Source: Tardibacter chloracetimidivorans (GTDB taxonomy: Bacteria > Pseudomonadota > Alphaproteobacteria > Sphingomonadales > Sphingomonadaceae). Taken from it: DNA of 64,000 bases. The translations under genes and the position numbers were made by a program. The notes beneath the pieces are model-generated. The model saw only the letters and a program-made list of their open reading frames with translations. It was not told the origin of the DNA and ran no database searches. The DNA lies in contig NZ_CP018221.1 of NCBI RefSeq assembly GCF_001890385.1, positions 3,025,501 to 3,089,500 of the forward strand. The letters run 5' to 3'. Below, piece after piece: positions 39,079 to 48,529 of this stretch. Each line of letters begins with the position of its first letter. The first letter of the stretch is position 1.

Positions 39079-39422
39079 CGGGGGCGGGACCGGCGGATGG
39101 AAGCAGGCTTGCCATAGAACTGCGCGTGCGTCGCTGTGCTCACTGGGCGACAGCGGATACCATGGGTCATCGCGTCGATGTCCTGCCTTGCAAGCTCACC
39201 TAACGAGAAGGTGTCACAACCGTTCCGTTGGCGCACCGGCGTCGATCGATGTTGATCCTGTTGGTGCGGTCGTCGGATTACGTTTTGCTTGTCCTGGGAG
39301 AGCGGATCGGCCGGGATCAACCATTCGTCTAAAAGGAGCAAAATTATCCAGAATCAACCACAACAAACGCGAAAATATAGCCAAATAGGTAAATTAAATG
39401 TTTTCAAATGCTTACGCGAAAT

Positions 39423-39480
39423 TTCTTGCTAAGTTCTTGCTAAGTTCTTGCGTGTTTTGACCCCATTTTCGACGCAAGAA
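39423..39480. repeat. 11-bp tandem repeats with matching inverted copy
   Basis: TTCTTGCTAAG at 39423-39433 and 39434-39444, then TTCTTGCG at 39445-39452. An inverted match CGCAAGAA follows at 39473-39480, with another GCAAGAA at 39483. The period of 11 equals about one helical turn. Confidence 0.6.
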
Positions 39481-39772
39481 AGCAAGAAAGCGATGCACGG
39501 TTTTAACCACCTGGGGAGAGCGCTCAGAGCGCGCACCAGACGTCAAAACGAGCTTCGAGCTACCATGACAGCGCTTTGATGAAAACGTGCTCAGCTTCCG
39601 GTCGAGCTGTTGCTCGCTTCCAGGTGCCACCGGGGACCGCTCCTCGAACAGGGGATTTTGTTCGGAAAGCCGGTGCCCCGGACCGGATCACACCGCGATC
39701 TGAATTGTTGTCCCACCCTAGCGCGCGTGCGTCTCCGCGCAGGTGAGGCGCGCGCTCACGTGTACGCACGCG

Positions 39773-39835
39773 GTAGTGTATATATAATATAATATTATTA
39801 ATTATATTTAGTTATTATATATTATACCTCACTAC
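39773..39835. other. AT-rich block bounded by inverted ends
   Basis: About 50 bases of almost pure A and T in a GC-rich genome. It is bounded by GTAGTG (39773-39778) and CACTAC (39830-39835), so the whole can fold as one long weak hairpin. Possible duplex-unwinding element or target for nucleoid proteins. Confidence 0.55.
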
Positions 39836-40834
39836 GTTCGGTATAAACGAAACGTTCGAAAATCTTGTCATTTTTGGAGATGATCCTACACCAAGCAACC
39901 ACTCCGCGGTGAGCAGCAGATTTCGCTGTCGGTGAGGTGTCGACAGCACTTTCCAGTGAGCGGAAACTGCCGGCGTGCAGAGAAGCGACCCGCTGCGGTG
40001 AGTGGCGTCTCCGGGTATGGTAGGGTTCAGGTTCTTTTGCTGACTGCTCTCCCGCTAGGAGACACCGGTGAGAAGAGTTTGAAATTCTTGCCTCTCCGAA
40101 CTTCGATTTAAAAGCTCACCAGGCAACGAAGGCATGTCTCCGCTATGTCGGTAGCGTAACGACATCTTTCGCGCCTTAGAGGTGCCTCTGAGGGCAAAAT
40201 AGAGGCCATTGGGAAGGCGGGTGCAGGTCGCTTGACCCGAGTTGGCTGTGCGCACGCCATCGGAGGGTAGTTTGCCCTGTTGGCTTACGACACGTTCTTG
40301 GAGCCTGTTCGTTGTCGGTGCGTCTCGGATCCTTGGTACAGATTGCGGCTAAGGGGAATGTCGGACGGAGTTGCGTCCGCCACTGGCAGTGTTCTGGAGA
40401 ACGAGTGCCTGACGGATCATGGAGATGCTGCCGGTGTGTCGGCGCTCCAGAGCCAGCTGTCAGAAATGACGATCTGCGGGCGCGCACAAAATGTGCCTGT
40501 AGGACCCTGTGTCGTTTGACCTGCACCCGGTCTGTGCGGTTATTGGCGAACCGGTGTAGTTCTGGAGGACACCGGTGCGACGGACAGGATCAATATTCGG
40601 GTGGTGCGGCGGCGGTCGTGATCTGCGGGTCGAAGCGCCCGCCCGGTTCAATCTTCACGCAGTGCGCGCGCCACGCGACTCTCGGCGGGTTCCAGAACGA
40701 CCCGGTTTTTCGTCATTCCTCTCGGGTGACGCGCCGCGCGGCTCGTTGGCACGGGCAAGAACGCCCGCCAGCGAGATATGCCTCATCATCCGCGATCCGA
40801 TCGCCGGTCTGCTCCTTCTGGAGGCGCGCTGACG

Positions 40835-41284
40835 ATGGGGGCGACCTGGCGCAGCTATGAGCTTGAGGACAAGGCATGGAGCTACGGCGGAAGCGCGCCG
40901 GTGTGCTTCTACTGCGGCATCCGCATCACCTGGACGCGCCCCCAGCACTCGCTGGGCATCAGAAAACGCACCTGCGATCATCTGATCCCCAAATCGGCCG
41001 GTGGTCCCAACCTCTATGAGAACCGCGTCGCCGCGTGCATGGAGTGCAATTCGGCGAAAGGTTCGACCGACGCCGTCACCTTCGTCCGCTCGCTGGGACG
41101 GTTCGCGCGGATCCGGCCGGCCGATGTCGAGGTGCACATCCGCAAGGTCGAAAAGGCGATGGCGCGCGCCAAGCACGAACAGGCGATGGAGCGGTCGCGC
41201 AAGGCGCGCGCGCGGTGGGGACCGCGAATACTGAAATGGTTGCAGCGCGTGTATCGCTCCTGGCGGCTTGTTCCGAAACGGTAA
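40835..41284 (+). CDS. HNH endonuclease
   Basis: 149 residues from ATG 40835, GGAGG 10 bases upstream. Domain at about 25-85: CFYCGIRI, then CDHLIPKSAGGPNLYENRVA, then ACMECNSAKGS. This is the HNH pattern with two C-x2-C zinc pairs, the D/H of DHLIP and the N of ECN. A basic helical tail (about 105-149) may bind DNA. It stands alone in a gene-poor island, next to repeats; a homing or defence role is possible but unproved. Confidence 0.85.
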   Translation: MGATWRSYELEDKAWSYGGSAPVCFYCGIRITWTRPQHSLGIRKRTCDHLIPKSAGGPNLYENRVAACMECNSAKGSTDAVTFVRSLGRFARIRPADVEVHIRKVEKAMARAKHEQAMERSRKARARWGPRILKWLQRVYRSWRLVPKR

Positions 41285-41328
41285 GCCATTTGAGGACAAG
41301 CTCGGGCAATAGTCCTGCATACTGCGGC

Positions 41329-41758
41329 AAATTGGACCGATGTGCGAGTCTCCCTAGGGACGGATGCGCGCCATGGCCCAGGTGCCAAGGAAGGGTGCTA
41401 ATCGGATGGATGTGAGAGTGCGATCCTGAGAGGGAGAAACGGGGGTATTACGAGTTATTTCATGGGTGGAATTAGCGCTGGTCGAGCGAGCCATGGCATG
41501 TAATCGGGTCGATGTGCGAGGCTGGGACAGGTGGCGCGTGGGAAGCCTTGGCGAGCAATGGATGCTTTAGCGCGGATTGCGCACCGCGGCACAGGTGGCA
41601 GTGGGGCTAATCGGATCGATGTGCGAGCCGGCAAGGTGGGAAATTGGACCGATGTGCGAGTGCTGGCCCCGACAATGAAATCCTGCGGGTACCTAGGCCT
41701 ACCATGATGAATTAGGCAGTGGCCCAGCGTGCGGTGGCCAATTGGATCGTAGTGCGAG
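41329..41758 (+). repeat. Six copies of a 19-20 bp direct repeat
   Basis: Variants of AATTGGACCGATGTGCGAG at 41329-41348 and 41641-41660 (identical, AAATTGGACC...), 41398-41418 (AATCGGATGGATGTGAGAG), 41500-41520, 41607-41627 (AATCGGATCGATGTGCGAG) and 41740-41758 (AATTGGATCGTAGTGCGAG). Spacings of copies are 69, 102, 107, 34 and 99 bases. All point the same way. The area 41285-41975 has no convincing gene. Repeated termini of an IS21-like element or protein-binding sites are possible origins. Confidence 0.75.
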
Positions 41759-41975
41759 CGCGCAAGATGGCTATCGGGGCGTGTTCTCTTATCGTCGGCG
41801 ACTTCCCATCACTGATACGCCGCCCCGATAGGTCGACGCCATATGCCCCCACGCACGCTCACTTCCAAATGCCATGGTCGACGCTAGATCCTGTGTGCCT
41901 TGATGAGATTTCGGGCGTAGGCGAGCGTGTTCTCCTGAGAGGAACGGGTGCGCCGTTTAGCGCCCCCAGGCATTG

Positions 41976-42284
41976 TCAGGCCTCCTCGTCGTCCTCTTCC
42001 GGATATAGCTTGGTGATCTCGGCGGGGAGCGACACGGTGAGTTCCCAGCCATTGACCGGGTCGTAGATCCCGACCCCCTCCTCCATGTCATCGAGCGTGG
42101 TGCGGGTGTGCGCCTGCTGCCCGTCACTTGCCGCAAGCCATTCCTCAGTGGCGTCCCAGGCAAAGGCCGGATCGGGATCGCAGTCATAGGCGTAGCGGGT
42201 GAAGGCCATGATCCATGCACGCTGGATGGTGTGCGCGAACACCATTACCGGGCCGCCGGGAAGATTCACCTGATAGAGTCGCAT
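41976..42284 (-). CDS. Small acidic protein, hypothetical
   Basis: 102 residues from ATG 42284 with AGGAGA 6 bases upstream. Opening MRLYQVNLPGGPVMVFAHTI then RAWIMAFTRYAYDCDPDPAF; acidic end EEDDEEA. Likely cytoplasmic. The sequence resembles small proteins found on plasmids and islands, no function known. Confidence 0.6.
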   Translation of the reverse strand: MRLYQVNLPGGPVMVFAHTIQRAWIMAFTRYAYDCDPDPAFAWDATEEWLAASDGQQAHTRTTLDDMEEGVGIYDPVNGWELTVSLPAEITKLYPEEDDEEA

Positions 42285-42746
42285 TGCAGTCTCCTGTTTA
42301 ACGTTGCTGACAGAAGCGACTGTTGCAGAACGGGTGCTGGAACGCGGGTGGGAAATCACGATGCGGATGTCGCGCCGACGATCGGTGGCATCGCCGGGCC
42401 TCGCCGCCGTGCTCTACCGCGATTGCAGCGACCATGGCGGCAATCACGTGTCGTTGGCGTCTTGGCGAATGGCCTGTGCGAGCCGGGTGTCTGTCATGGC
42501 ATGAGGTTCGTCGCTCCCTTCCGCCTGCCGATCTGCTCGATCCGCCCGAAAGCCACGGCGGTGTTTCCGCCTAAATGGGTCGAGCTATTCCACGGTGCAT
42601 GCGTGCGGGTGGGGCGCTGAAAACCAAAGTCCTAGAAATCGCCAAGACCTCCCATCCGGGTCGCGCCTATCAGGCGCTTTCCCGACATTCCAAGCCATCC
42701 TCCGGTGAATAGAGGTGTTATGAGAGACGCTTGAGACGCCGGCCCA
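42285..42746. other. Gap without recognised features
   Basis: 462 bases between two leftward genes. Open frames here have no ribosome site or recognisable product. Nothing further seen. Confidence 0.4.
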
Positions 42747-44054
42747 TCACAGCGTCTGGAACAGTTGGCGCATTGTCTCACGGACCTCCTTCAACGCCGG
42801 CCCCTTAAGTTCCAGTTCGGCTTGCTCCACAAGCGCCCCGGCCTCCGTGACAAGGATCTCGCGTCGCTGTGCCGAAGTTGCGCCCAGTCTGACGCCGTTC
42901 AGCCGTTCGAGAAACATCCTCGCCGCAAGGGGACTCGTGGCAGCGGACGCGCGAACGGCACCGAAGCTACGCCGCACGAAATGGTCGAAATCGTCGGCCA
43001 GGGGCTGCACACGTGCGCGGTCATAGCCTTCCTGCTCCGGCCCCTCGCCCAGATCTCGGTCAGCGAGCTTCGCAAGCGCTGCGCCCATCCAGTGGATGCT
43101 GGTTATGGCGGTGAAAGGGTCATTGATTCCGGGGGACAGGGCGCGCAGCGCGATCTCGACCAGTTCGTCGATCAGGAACTCCAGATCCTGTGTGGGCGTC
43201 CGGGAATTGCCGAGCGAGAAGCAGCTCAGGATTCGCTGCTGGATGGCCTCGCTGGCAGCCTCGCTTGTTTCCACCACCGGCACGTGGGGATGAATGAAAT
43301 CGCCGGTGCGAATGCGCAGCGCGATTGCCAGCCCTTCCTCGCGAGCGATCTCGTCAAGCTCGGCGAAATCGATAATCTCCACATAGCCCATGCTTCTGGC
43401 GGTGATGGGAGTTCCCGTTATGCGCCTTTCCGGTTCCCTCGATCCGCCTTCGATCGGAAACCTGCGTTCGATATCGTGGATCAGTTTACGCCCGATTTCA
43501 CCCAGGACCGTGTTGATCCTTATGCTCGCGGGAATATGGTGGAGGAAATAAACCAGCACGCCGATCGCCAGAATTGCGAAGGCGGCCGACACCATCATCG
43601 AAAGTTGCGGCACGAAACCGGTGAGCGTCTCCCCCGCCACATCGGCGGCCGACGTGTCCCGTGGGTCCTGAACCACCCGAAGCACGACAAGATTGTAGAC
43701 GAAAGTCGCGATGAAAACGCCCAGCGAGAACTGGTTTCCGCGATTGTTCATGAAGTTGGTCAGCAGTCGAGGCCCGTAATTGCCCGAGGCGTAGGCGACA
43801 GCCGCGATCGTGATGGCAAAGACGGTCGAGGCGATCGCGATCATCGCGCTTGCGATGACCGTCAGTTGAGCCCGCGCCCCTTCCGGGCGGCTCCCCTCGA
43901 ACCAGGGGAAGAGGCTGAGCCAGTCGACGCTTCGTGTCCGGTCAAGGTGGATCGTCCCGAGCGCGAGAAGGATCGCGGCGAAGCTCAGGACTGAAGGAAT
44001 GAACCAGTAGCTGGATTTGATGCTCAGCCAGAGCGCGCGGAGACGGCTTCTCAT
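42747..44054 (-). CDS. DUF2254 membrane protein
   Basis: 435 residues. Four predicted membrane spans in the first 170 residues (SYWFIPSVLSFAAILLALG; LTVIASAMIAIASTVFAITI; QFSLGVFIATFVYNLVVL; FAILAIGVLVYFLHHIPASI), then a soluble part with LSPGINDPFTAITSIHWMGA. This matches DUF2254, a family of predicted membrane proteins of unknown role. Monocistronic. Confidence 0.85.
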   Translation of the reverse strand: MRSRLRALWLSIKSSYWFIPSVLSFAAILLALGTIHLDRTRSVDWLSLFPWFEGSRPEGARAQLTVIASAMIAIASTVFAITIAAVAYASGNYGPRLLTNFMNNRGNQFSLGVFIATFVYNLVVLRVVQDPRDTSAADVAGETLTGFVPQLSMMVSAAFAILAIGVLVYFLHHIPASIRINTVLGEIGRKLIHDIERRFPIEGGSREPERRITGTPITARSMGYVEIIDFAELDEIAREEGLAIALRIRTGDFIHPHVPVVETSEAASEAIQQRILSCFSLGNSRTPTQDLEFLIDELVEIALRALSPGINDPFTAITSIHWMGAALAKLADRDLGEGPEQEGYDRARVQPLADDFDHFVRRSFGAVRASAATSPLAARMFLERLNGVRLGATSAQRREILVTEAGALVEQAELELKGPALKEVRETMRQLFQTL

Positions 44055-44124
44055 GCGATTTCAGTCGAAAGTCTGATGGGCCGGCATTTCTCAACAACGC
44101 TCCGGACTGTAGCGCGATCCGCGC

Positions 44125-45810
44125 TCAGCCTTCGCGCAAACTGAGAGTCGCCTGAATTTCCGTCGACAGGCGCTCAATCGTATAGGGTTTGCGGAGCACG
44201 CTGATGTTCTCGCGCGCGGCTGCAATCGCGGCATCGCTGTATCCCGTCATCAACATCGTCGGAAGCGCTGGCCACCGCTCGCCGATCTCCTGAACCAGGT
44301 CAAGTCCGCTTCTTCGCCCCGGCATGACCATGTCGGATATCACAAGATCGAAGTTTTCATCCGTATTCAGCAGATCGACGGCCGCATCGCCGGAAATGGC
44401 GCGTTCACTGTCATATCCAAGCGCGGCCAGCATCTCCCGGATCATCGCGGCGACCTGGTCATCGTCTTCGACGAGCAGAATCCTTCCATTCCTGTGGCCC
44501 GCCACATCCCGCCGCGTCACCAATTCCGATTCCGGAAGTGCTTTCAGTGTTCTCGGCAACAGGAGCGATATCGTTGCGCCGCTGCCCGGCTCGCTTTCGA
44601 CCTGGACCTCGCCTCCCGAGGAGCGGGTGAAACCGTAAACCTGACTCAATCCAAGGCCGGTTCCTTTCCCCACGCCCTTGGTGGTGAAGAACGGGTCGAA
44701 GATGCTGGAGAGCAGTTCGGGCGCAATGCCGCTGCCGGTGTCCGCGACGGAAACGCGTACCCGATCGCCGTCCCTGCCGGTTTCGTTTTCGACGCTGATG
44801 ACAATCCGGCCGCCGCCGGGCATCGCGTCGCGTGCATTCAGGACGATGTTGAGCAACGCAACCTCAAGCTGGGATGGATCGACTTCCACCGGCCAGAGCT
44901 GCGGCGCAATCCGGTAGTCGACGCTGAAATTCTCGCCCAGCGAGCGCTCCAGCAGCGTGTCCATGCTGCGCAGCCGCCTGCCGATATCGACCACTTCGGG
45001 ATGGAGGGGCGATTTGCGCGCAAAGGTCAAAAGCTGCTGCGTCAGCTTGGCGCCGCGATCGATCGCGTGACGGATGCCCGCCTTCAGCTTTTCGATCTTT
45101 ACCGGGTCGGAGGTGCGATCCATCAGGTCCAGTCCGCTCTGGGCGACCATAAGCAGATTGTTGAAATCGTGCGCGACTCCGCCGGTCAGCTGCCCCATCG
45201 CCTCCATTTTCTGCGACTGGCGCAGCGCTTCCTCCGCCTTTTCGCGGTTTCTTATTTCGGCGCGCAGCTTGTCATGGGCTTCGCGCAGCGATGCATAGGA
45301 TGAGCCGAGCACCGCGATCAGCAGTGACGCCATCAGCACCAGCAAGGCGATGCCCAGATAGCGAAGCCCGCGGCGGGGCCAGCGTTCCAGCGAACTGCGC
45401 AGATAGACGGAGCCGAGGGACGTGTCGCCCTGGGCGACCTTGGCGGTCACGATGAGATCCCGATCGACGATCCGGGGCGGGATCAGCCTGCCGGTTTTTG
45501 GCGGCGGGGCGCCGGACAGGCTGAACTGCCCCATGAGACGGCCCTCGTCGTCATATGCGCCCGCAGCCTGGATGTCCGGGTTCTTGCGTAACGCGGCAAG
45601 ATATTCCTGCACGGCAATGGCGTCGTCAAAGGCGAGCGGGGCGGCGATGCTGGCGGCCAGGATCTCTGCCTGCACACTTGTCTGGCGGATTTTCTCCGCC
45701 TTCAGCAAGCGATCGTTCTGGAAGGCGAGCAGAATGGCCGCGCCCAAAAGGGCGGAGGCAATGAATATTGCCGCGCGGGGCGTGATGGCGGACAGCTGGT
45801 TCGGTTTCAT
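44125..45810 (-). CDS. Hybrid sensor histidine kinase with periplasmic CHASE8-like sensor
   Basis: 561 residues. Span 1 at about 13-30, a periplasmic part (30-145) of CHASE8 type (IAAPLAFDDAIAVQEYLAAL), span 2 at about 150-168, coiled coil, dimerisation/phospho-acceptor GGVAHDFNNLL, ATPase box (GTGLGLSQVYGF) and a receiver at about 440-555 with VISDMVMPG (phospho-Asp). It is the last gene of an operon with a TonB receptor and a YfiR protein; the ATGA overlap with yfiR couples them. Confidence 0.88.
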   Translation of the reverse strand: MKPNQLSAITPRAAIFIASALLGAAILLAFQNDRLLKAEKIRQTSVQAEILAASIAAPLAFDDAIAVQEYLAALRKNPDIQAAGAYDDEGRLMGQFSLSGAPPPKTGRLIPPRIVDRDLIVTAKVAQGDTSLGSVYLRSSLERWPRRGLRYLGIALLVLMASLLIAVLGSSYASLREAHDKLRAEIRNREKAEEALRQSQKMEAMGQLTGGVAHDFNNLLMVAQSGLDLMDRTSDPVKIEKLKAGIRHAIDRGAKLTQQLLTFARKSPLHPEVVDIGRRLRSMDTLLERSLGENFSVDYRIAPQLWPVEVDPSQLEVALLNIVLNARDAMPGGGRIVISVENETGRDGDRVRVSVADTGSGIAPELLSSIFDPFFTTKGVGKGTGLGLSQVYGFTRSSGGEVQVESEPGSGATISLLLPRTLKALPESELVTRRDVAGHRNGRILLVEDDDQVAAMIREMLAALGYDSERAISGDAAVDLLNTDENFDLVISDMVMPGRRSGLDLVQEIGERWPALPTMLMTGYSDAAIAAARENISVLRKPYTIERLSTEIQATLSLREG

Positions 45811-46373
45811 CTGTCCTCCACCGCGACAGCAAGTCCAAGCAGCTTCGAGCTTATCCTGAGGCCGCTTGCCCTTGCCGCGCGTTCGTCGATACGGAAACGC
45901 ACCCGGCCGCCTTGCATGACGAAATCGATCATTCCCCCGGCAACGCTCTTGCTCCTGTCGGTGACCGTCAGGATCGGCTTTGCGGCCTTCCCGGATAGTA
46001 TATCCGGATCGAGATCCGACGTTTCCCCGGCGAAGAGCAGGTTGCAGCCGGCGGGGTTCGCATCCTTCAGCCTGCGAACAATGATGGTGCGGCCATGAAC
46101 CCTCTGTCCCCGTACCACCTCATCAAGCACCGGGCCGAACGGATCCTGGCCGCTGAGGCATATCTGGAAAGGGGCGGTCGCGCTTGCGAATGCGTTGGCA
46201 GGCCAATCGACGAACGGCACGAACTTGAACAGAAAACTTGCCTTCACCGCCTGTTCGAGGGGCGGATCAGCCCCGGCCGCCGCACTCGTCGGCACGGTTC
46301 CGGCAATGAATATGGCGACAGCCGCCGCCCGCCGCATCCGGCGGAAAGCGCGCGCCGATCCTAGATATGCCAT
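45807..46373 (-). CDS. YfiR-family (DUF4154) periplasmic protein
   Basis: 188 residues. Signal peptide about 12-35; then the DUF4154 pattern: EQAVKASFLFKFVPFVDWPA, ICLSGQDPFG, CNLLFAGETSD, ILTVTDRSKSVAGGMIDFVM and VRFRIDERAARASGLRISSK LLGLA in two parts. In Pseudomonas, YfiR binds the CHASE8 periplasmic part of the c-di-GMP cyclase YfiN. Here the partner is likely the adjacent hybrid kinase. Overlaps the TonB receptor stop by 13 bases. Confidence 0.88.
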   Translation of the reverse strand: MAYLGSARAFRRMRRAAAVAIFIAGTVPTSAAAGADPPLEQAVKASFLFKFVPFVDWPANAFASATAPFQICLSGQDPFGPVLDEVVRGQRVHGRTIIVRRLKDANPAGCNLLFAGETSDLDPDILSGKAAKPILTVTDRSKSVAGGMIDFVMQGGRVRFRIDERAARASGLRISSKLLGLAVAVEDR

Positions 46374-48274
46374 TTCAGCGCAACATAAACGCTGCGCGGC
46401 ACCGGGCTCGCCTGCGTGGCGGGAAGCTCATAATGTCTTTTGTGAAGCAGGTTGAAGCCGGAGATCGAAAGCTCCGCCTCGTCGATGAAGCGCCACCCGA
46501 TCCGCGCGCCGAGTTCCACATAGCCGGGCACATGGGGATCGGGCAGGCGGCTGACATACCGCAGGTCGGCATCCACATTGATGCGCGGGCCGATATCCAT
46601 CGAAGATCGCAGCGACACGCGGTGCTTGGGGTCGTTACCGATCTGGCTGATCCCCAGCAGTTCGCTTGCGCCCGACTTGAAGTCGAACTTCTGGATCAGC
46701 AGGCTATAGCCCGGCTTCAGCCGCCACCAGTCGGTGATCCTGAAATCGCCCCAGGCGTCCAGGCCGTAGCTGGAGCCTTTGATGCCATTGCCCCACTGAA
46801 GCGGCAGAAACCCGCTGGGGGCGAGTTCAATGTTCCGCAGATCGTCATACAGATTGTAGAAGGACGAGACGGACAGCGATGCCTGGGATGTGAGGACAAG
46901 GCGCACGCCCGCTTCAAGGGCAGTCAGCTTCTCGGACCGGAAATCTGCGGGTCCGAGCAGGAATACGGTATCGCCCACCGTTTCCACCACGTCGCGGTCG
47001 AACGGGGTGGGCGACCTGATCGCGCGAGATGCCGCCGCCCAGAGCATCGATGTTGAGCTGGGCTTCCAGGAAAGGCGCGCGCTGGGCAGCAGCACCGCAC
47101 CGGAATATGGGTCTCTCTCCAGCTTCAGCCCGGCGATCGCCGTCAGCGAAGGCGTCAACGCCATGCTGTCCTGCACGAACATATTGGCGAGAAACAGGGT
47201 GCGCTTGTCAGGAGAAAAGGCAAGGCCGGGCGCTTCGTCGATATTGTACCGGGTCACCCTCGCGCCGCCGCCCCATACGAGGTTGTGACTGGCGGCAAGC
47301 TGGAAACTGTGCTGGAAATCCACGTCGAACGTATCGAGCTGGAACCTGCCGTTATCCTGGCGAGTCTCGCGACCCGCATGGTCGTAATAGACCTGAAGCT
47401 GCAATGCCGAAGCGCTGCTCCAGCTTCGGTTCCAGCGCGCGACGATATTGCCTCCCCGAAAGACCTCGTTAGGCAACGCGCCCTGACCCCGGGAGCCGCG
47501 CTGGATGTCCCCCTGGAAAGTGACCAGATCCGCGTCCGACGGGCTCCAGTCAAATCGCGCGCCGGCCTGGACGCGATAAGCATCGTCATCGGCGGTTTCC
47601 ACGCTGTCGGGGCGTCGGCGACCCTTCACGTACAGCCGGTAATTGATCGTGTCGTTGATCCGGTCTCCGAAGCGGAGGGCGGCGTCGAACAGCTTGCTGC
47701 CGCCCAGCGCGCTGACATAGCCTCCCTGGCTGGCACCGGCATTGCGGGTCACGATGTTGATGACCCCGTTGACTGCATTGGCGCCCCACAGGGTCGCACC
47801 GGGGCCGCTGATCACCTCTATGCGGTCGACATCTTCGGGGATGATATCCTGCATGTCCCAATAGACGCCGGAAAACAGCGGCGAATAAACGCTCCTGCCG
47901 TCGATCAGGACGAGCAGCTTGTTGGGGAAGTTCTGCGCTTCAGGATTGCCGCTCAGCCCCCTGGCGGTGATGGTTGCGCCGCTGGCGCTGCTCCTCAGCA
48001 CTTGCAGGTTCGGCGCGAGCCTCAATATGCCCGGAAGCGTGACCGTTCCCGCGCGCACGATATCATCATGCGTGATCACATAGATCGAGGCCGGTGCGTC
48101 GGAAAGGCTGGCGGCCGACTTTGTGACCGAGGACACATCCAGGTTCGCCAGCGCATCGATCGGCATGTCCCGCAGTTCCTCGACGCTTTGCGCGGCGCAC
48201 GGAAGGGAAATACACGAGAGAGAACCAACCAGCGCCCCTATGAGCAGTCGTGTGCCTTTGGCATCTTCCGCCAT
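46361..48274 (-). CDS. TonB-dependent outer-membrane receptor
   Basis: 637 residues. Signal peptide about 1-30. Plug domain: SSVTKSAASLSDAPASIYVI; RAGTVTLPGILRLAPNLQV; GNPEAQNFPNKLLVLIDGRS; VINIVTRNAG. The rest is a 22-strand barrel ending in the aromatic/hydrophobic VYVALKWHI. Ligand unknown; being the first gene of an operon with YfiR and a kinase it may sense or import a ligand linked to that signalling pair. Confidence 0.88.
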   Translation of the reverse strand: MAEDAKGTRLLIGALVGSLSCISLPCAAQSVEELRDMPIDALANLDVSSVTKSAASLSDAPASIYVITHDDIVRAGTVTLPGILRLAPNLQVLRSSASGATITARGLSGNPEAQNFPNKLLVLIDGRSVYSPLFSGVYWDMQDIIPEDVDRIEVISGPGATLWGANAVNGVINIVTRNAGASQGGYVSALGGSKLFDAALRFGDRINDTINYRLYVKGRRRPDSVETADDDAYRVQAGARFDWSPSDADLVTFQGDIQRGSRGQGALPNEVFRGGNIVARWNRSWSSASALQLQVYYDHAGRETRQDNGRFQLDTFDVDFQHSFQLAASHNLVWGGGARVTRYNIDEAPGLAFSPDKRTLFLANMFVQDSMALTPSLTAIAGLKLERDPYSGAVLLPSARLSWKPSSTSMLWAAASRAIRSPTPFDRDVVETVGDTVFLLGPADFRSEKLTALEAGVRLVLTSQASLSVSSFYNLYDDLRNIELAPSGFLPLQWGNGIKGSSYGLDAWGDFRITDWWRLKPGYSLLIQKFDFKSGASELLGISQIGNDPKHRVSLRSSMDIGPRINVDADLRYVSRLPDPHVPGYVELGARIGWRFIDEAELSISGFNLLHKRHYELPATQASPVPRSVYVALKWHI

Positions 48275-48529
48275 GCTTGAGCGTTCCCCCCGAAACAGCA
48301 GCCGATGTCGCTGTAAATGCTAACGACGTACGCACGAAGCTTTTTTTGGTTCCGCATGCGCAATATCTTGAACATTGAACCGCATCTTCCATAGCGGTGA
48401 TCAACTCGCTGACGCAGGACAGGCCCCAATGTGGAGGCATCTGTGTCGGCATTGCGGTAGACATGCTACGGATCGAGTATCGCGCCCGCGCGTTAAGGAC
48501 TCCATTGCTACAATTTGAAAGATATTTGA

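Larger units (their letters stand above)
39079..40834. other. Gene-poor island
   Basis: 1.75 kb in which I find no convincing gene on either strand. It holds 11-bp tandem repeats (39423), an AT-rich block (39773-39835) and a TTATCCAGA sequence one base off a DnaA box (39346). Base composition changes sharply within it, unlike the flanks. Possible remnants of a mobile element or a regulatory RNA cannot be excluded. Confidence 0.5.

Noticed and set aside
40280-40830. Several open frames of 60-180 codons before the HNH gene
   Set aside because: No ribosome sites or domain-like sequence; frames on both strands are similar in quality.
41329-41758. CRISPR array
   Set aside because: Repeats are too short, vary in sequence, have unequal spacing (34-107) and no cas genes are near.
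37636-44000. Long plus-strand frames opposite the permease and DUF2254 genes
   Set aside because: Composition (Arg, His, Gly, Pro) and lack of start signals show antisense shadows; the real proteins have clear membrane segments.
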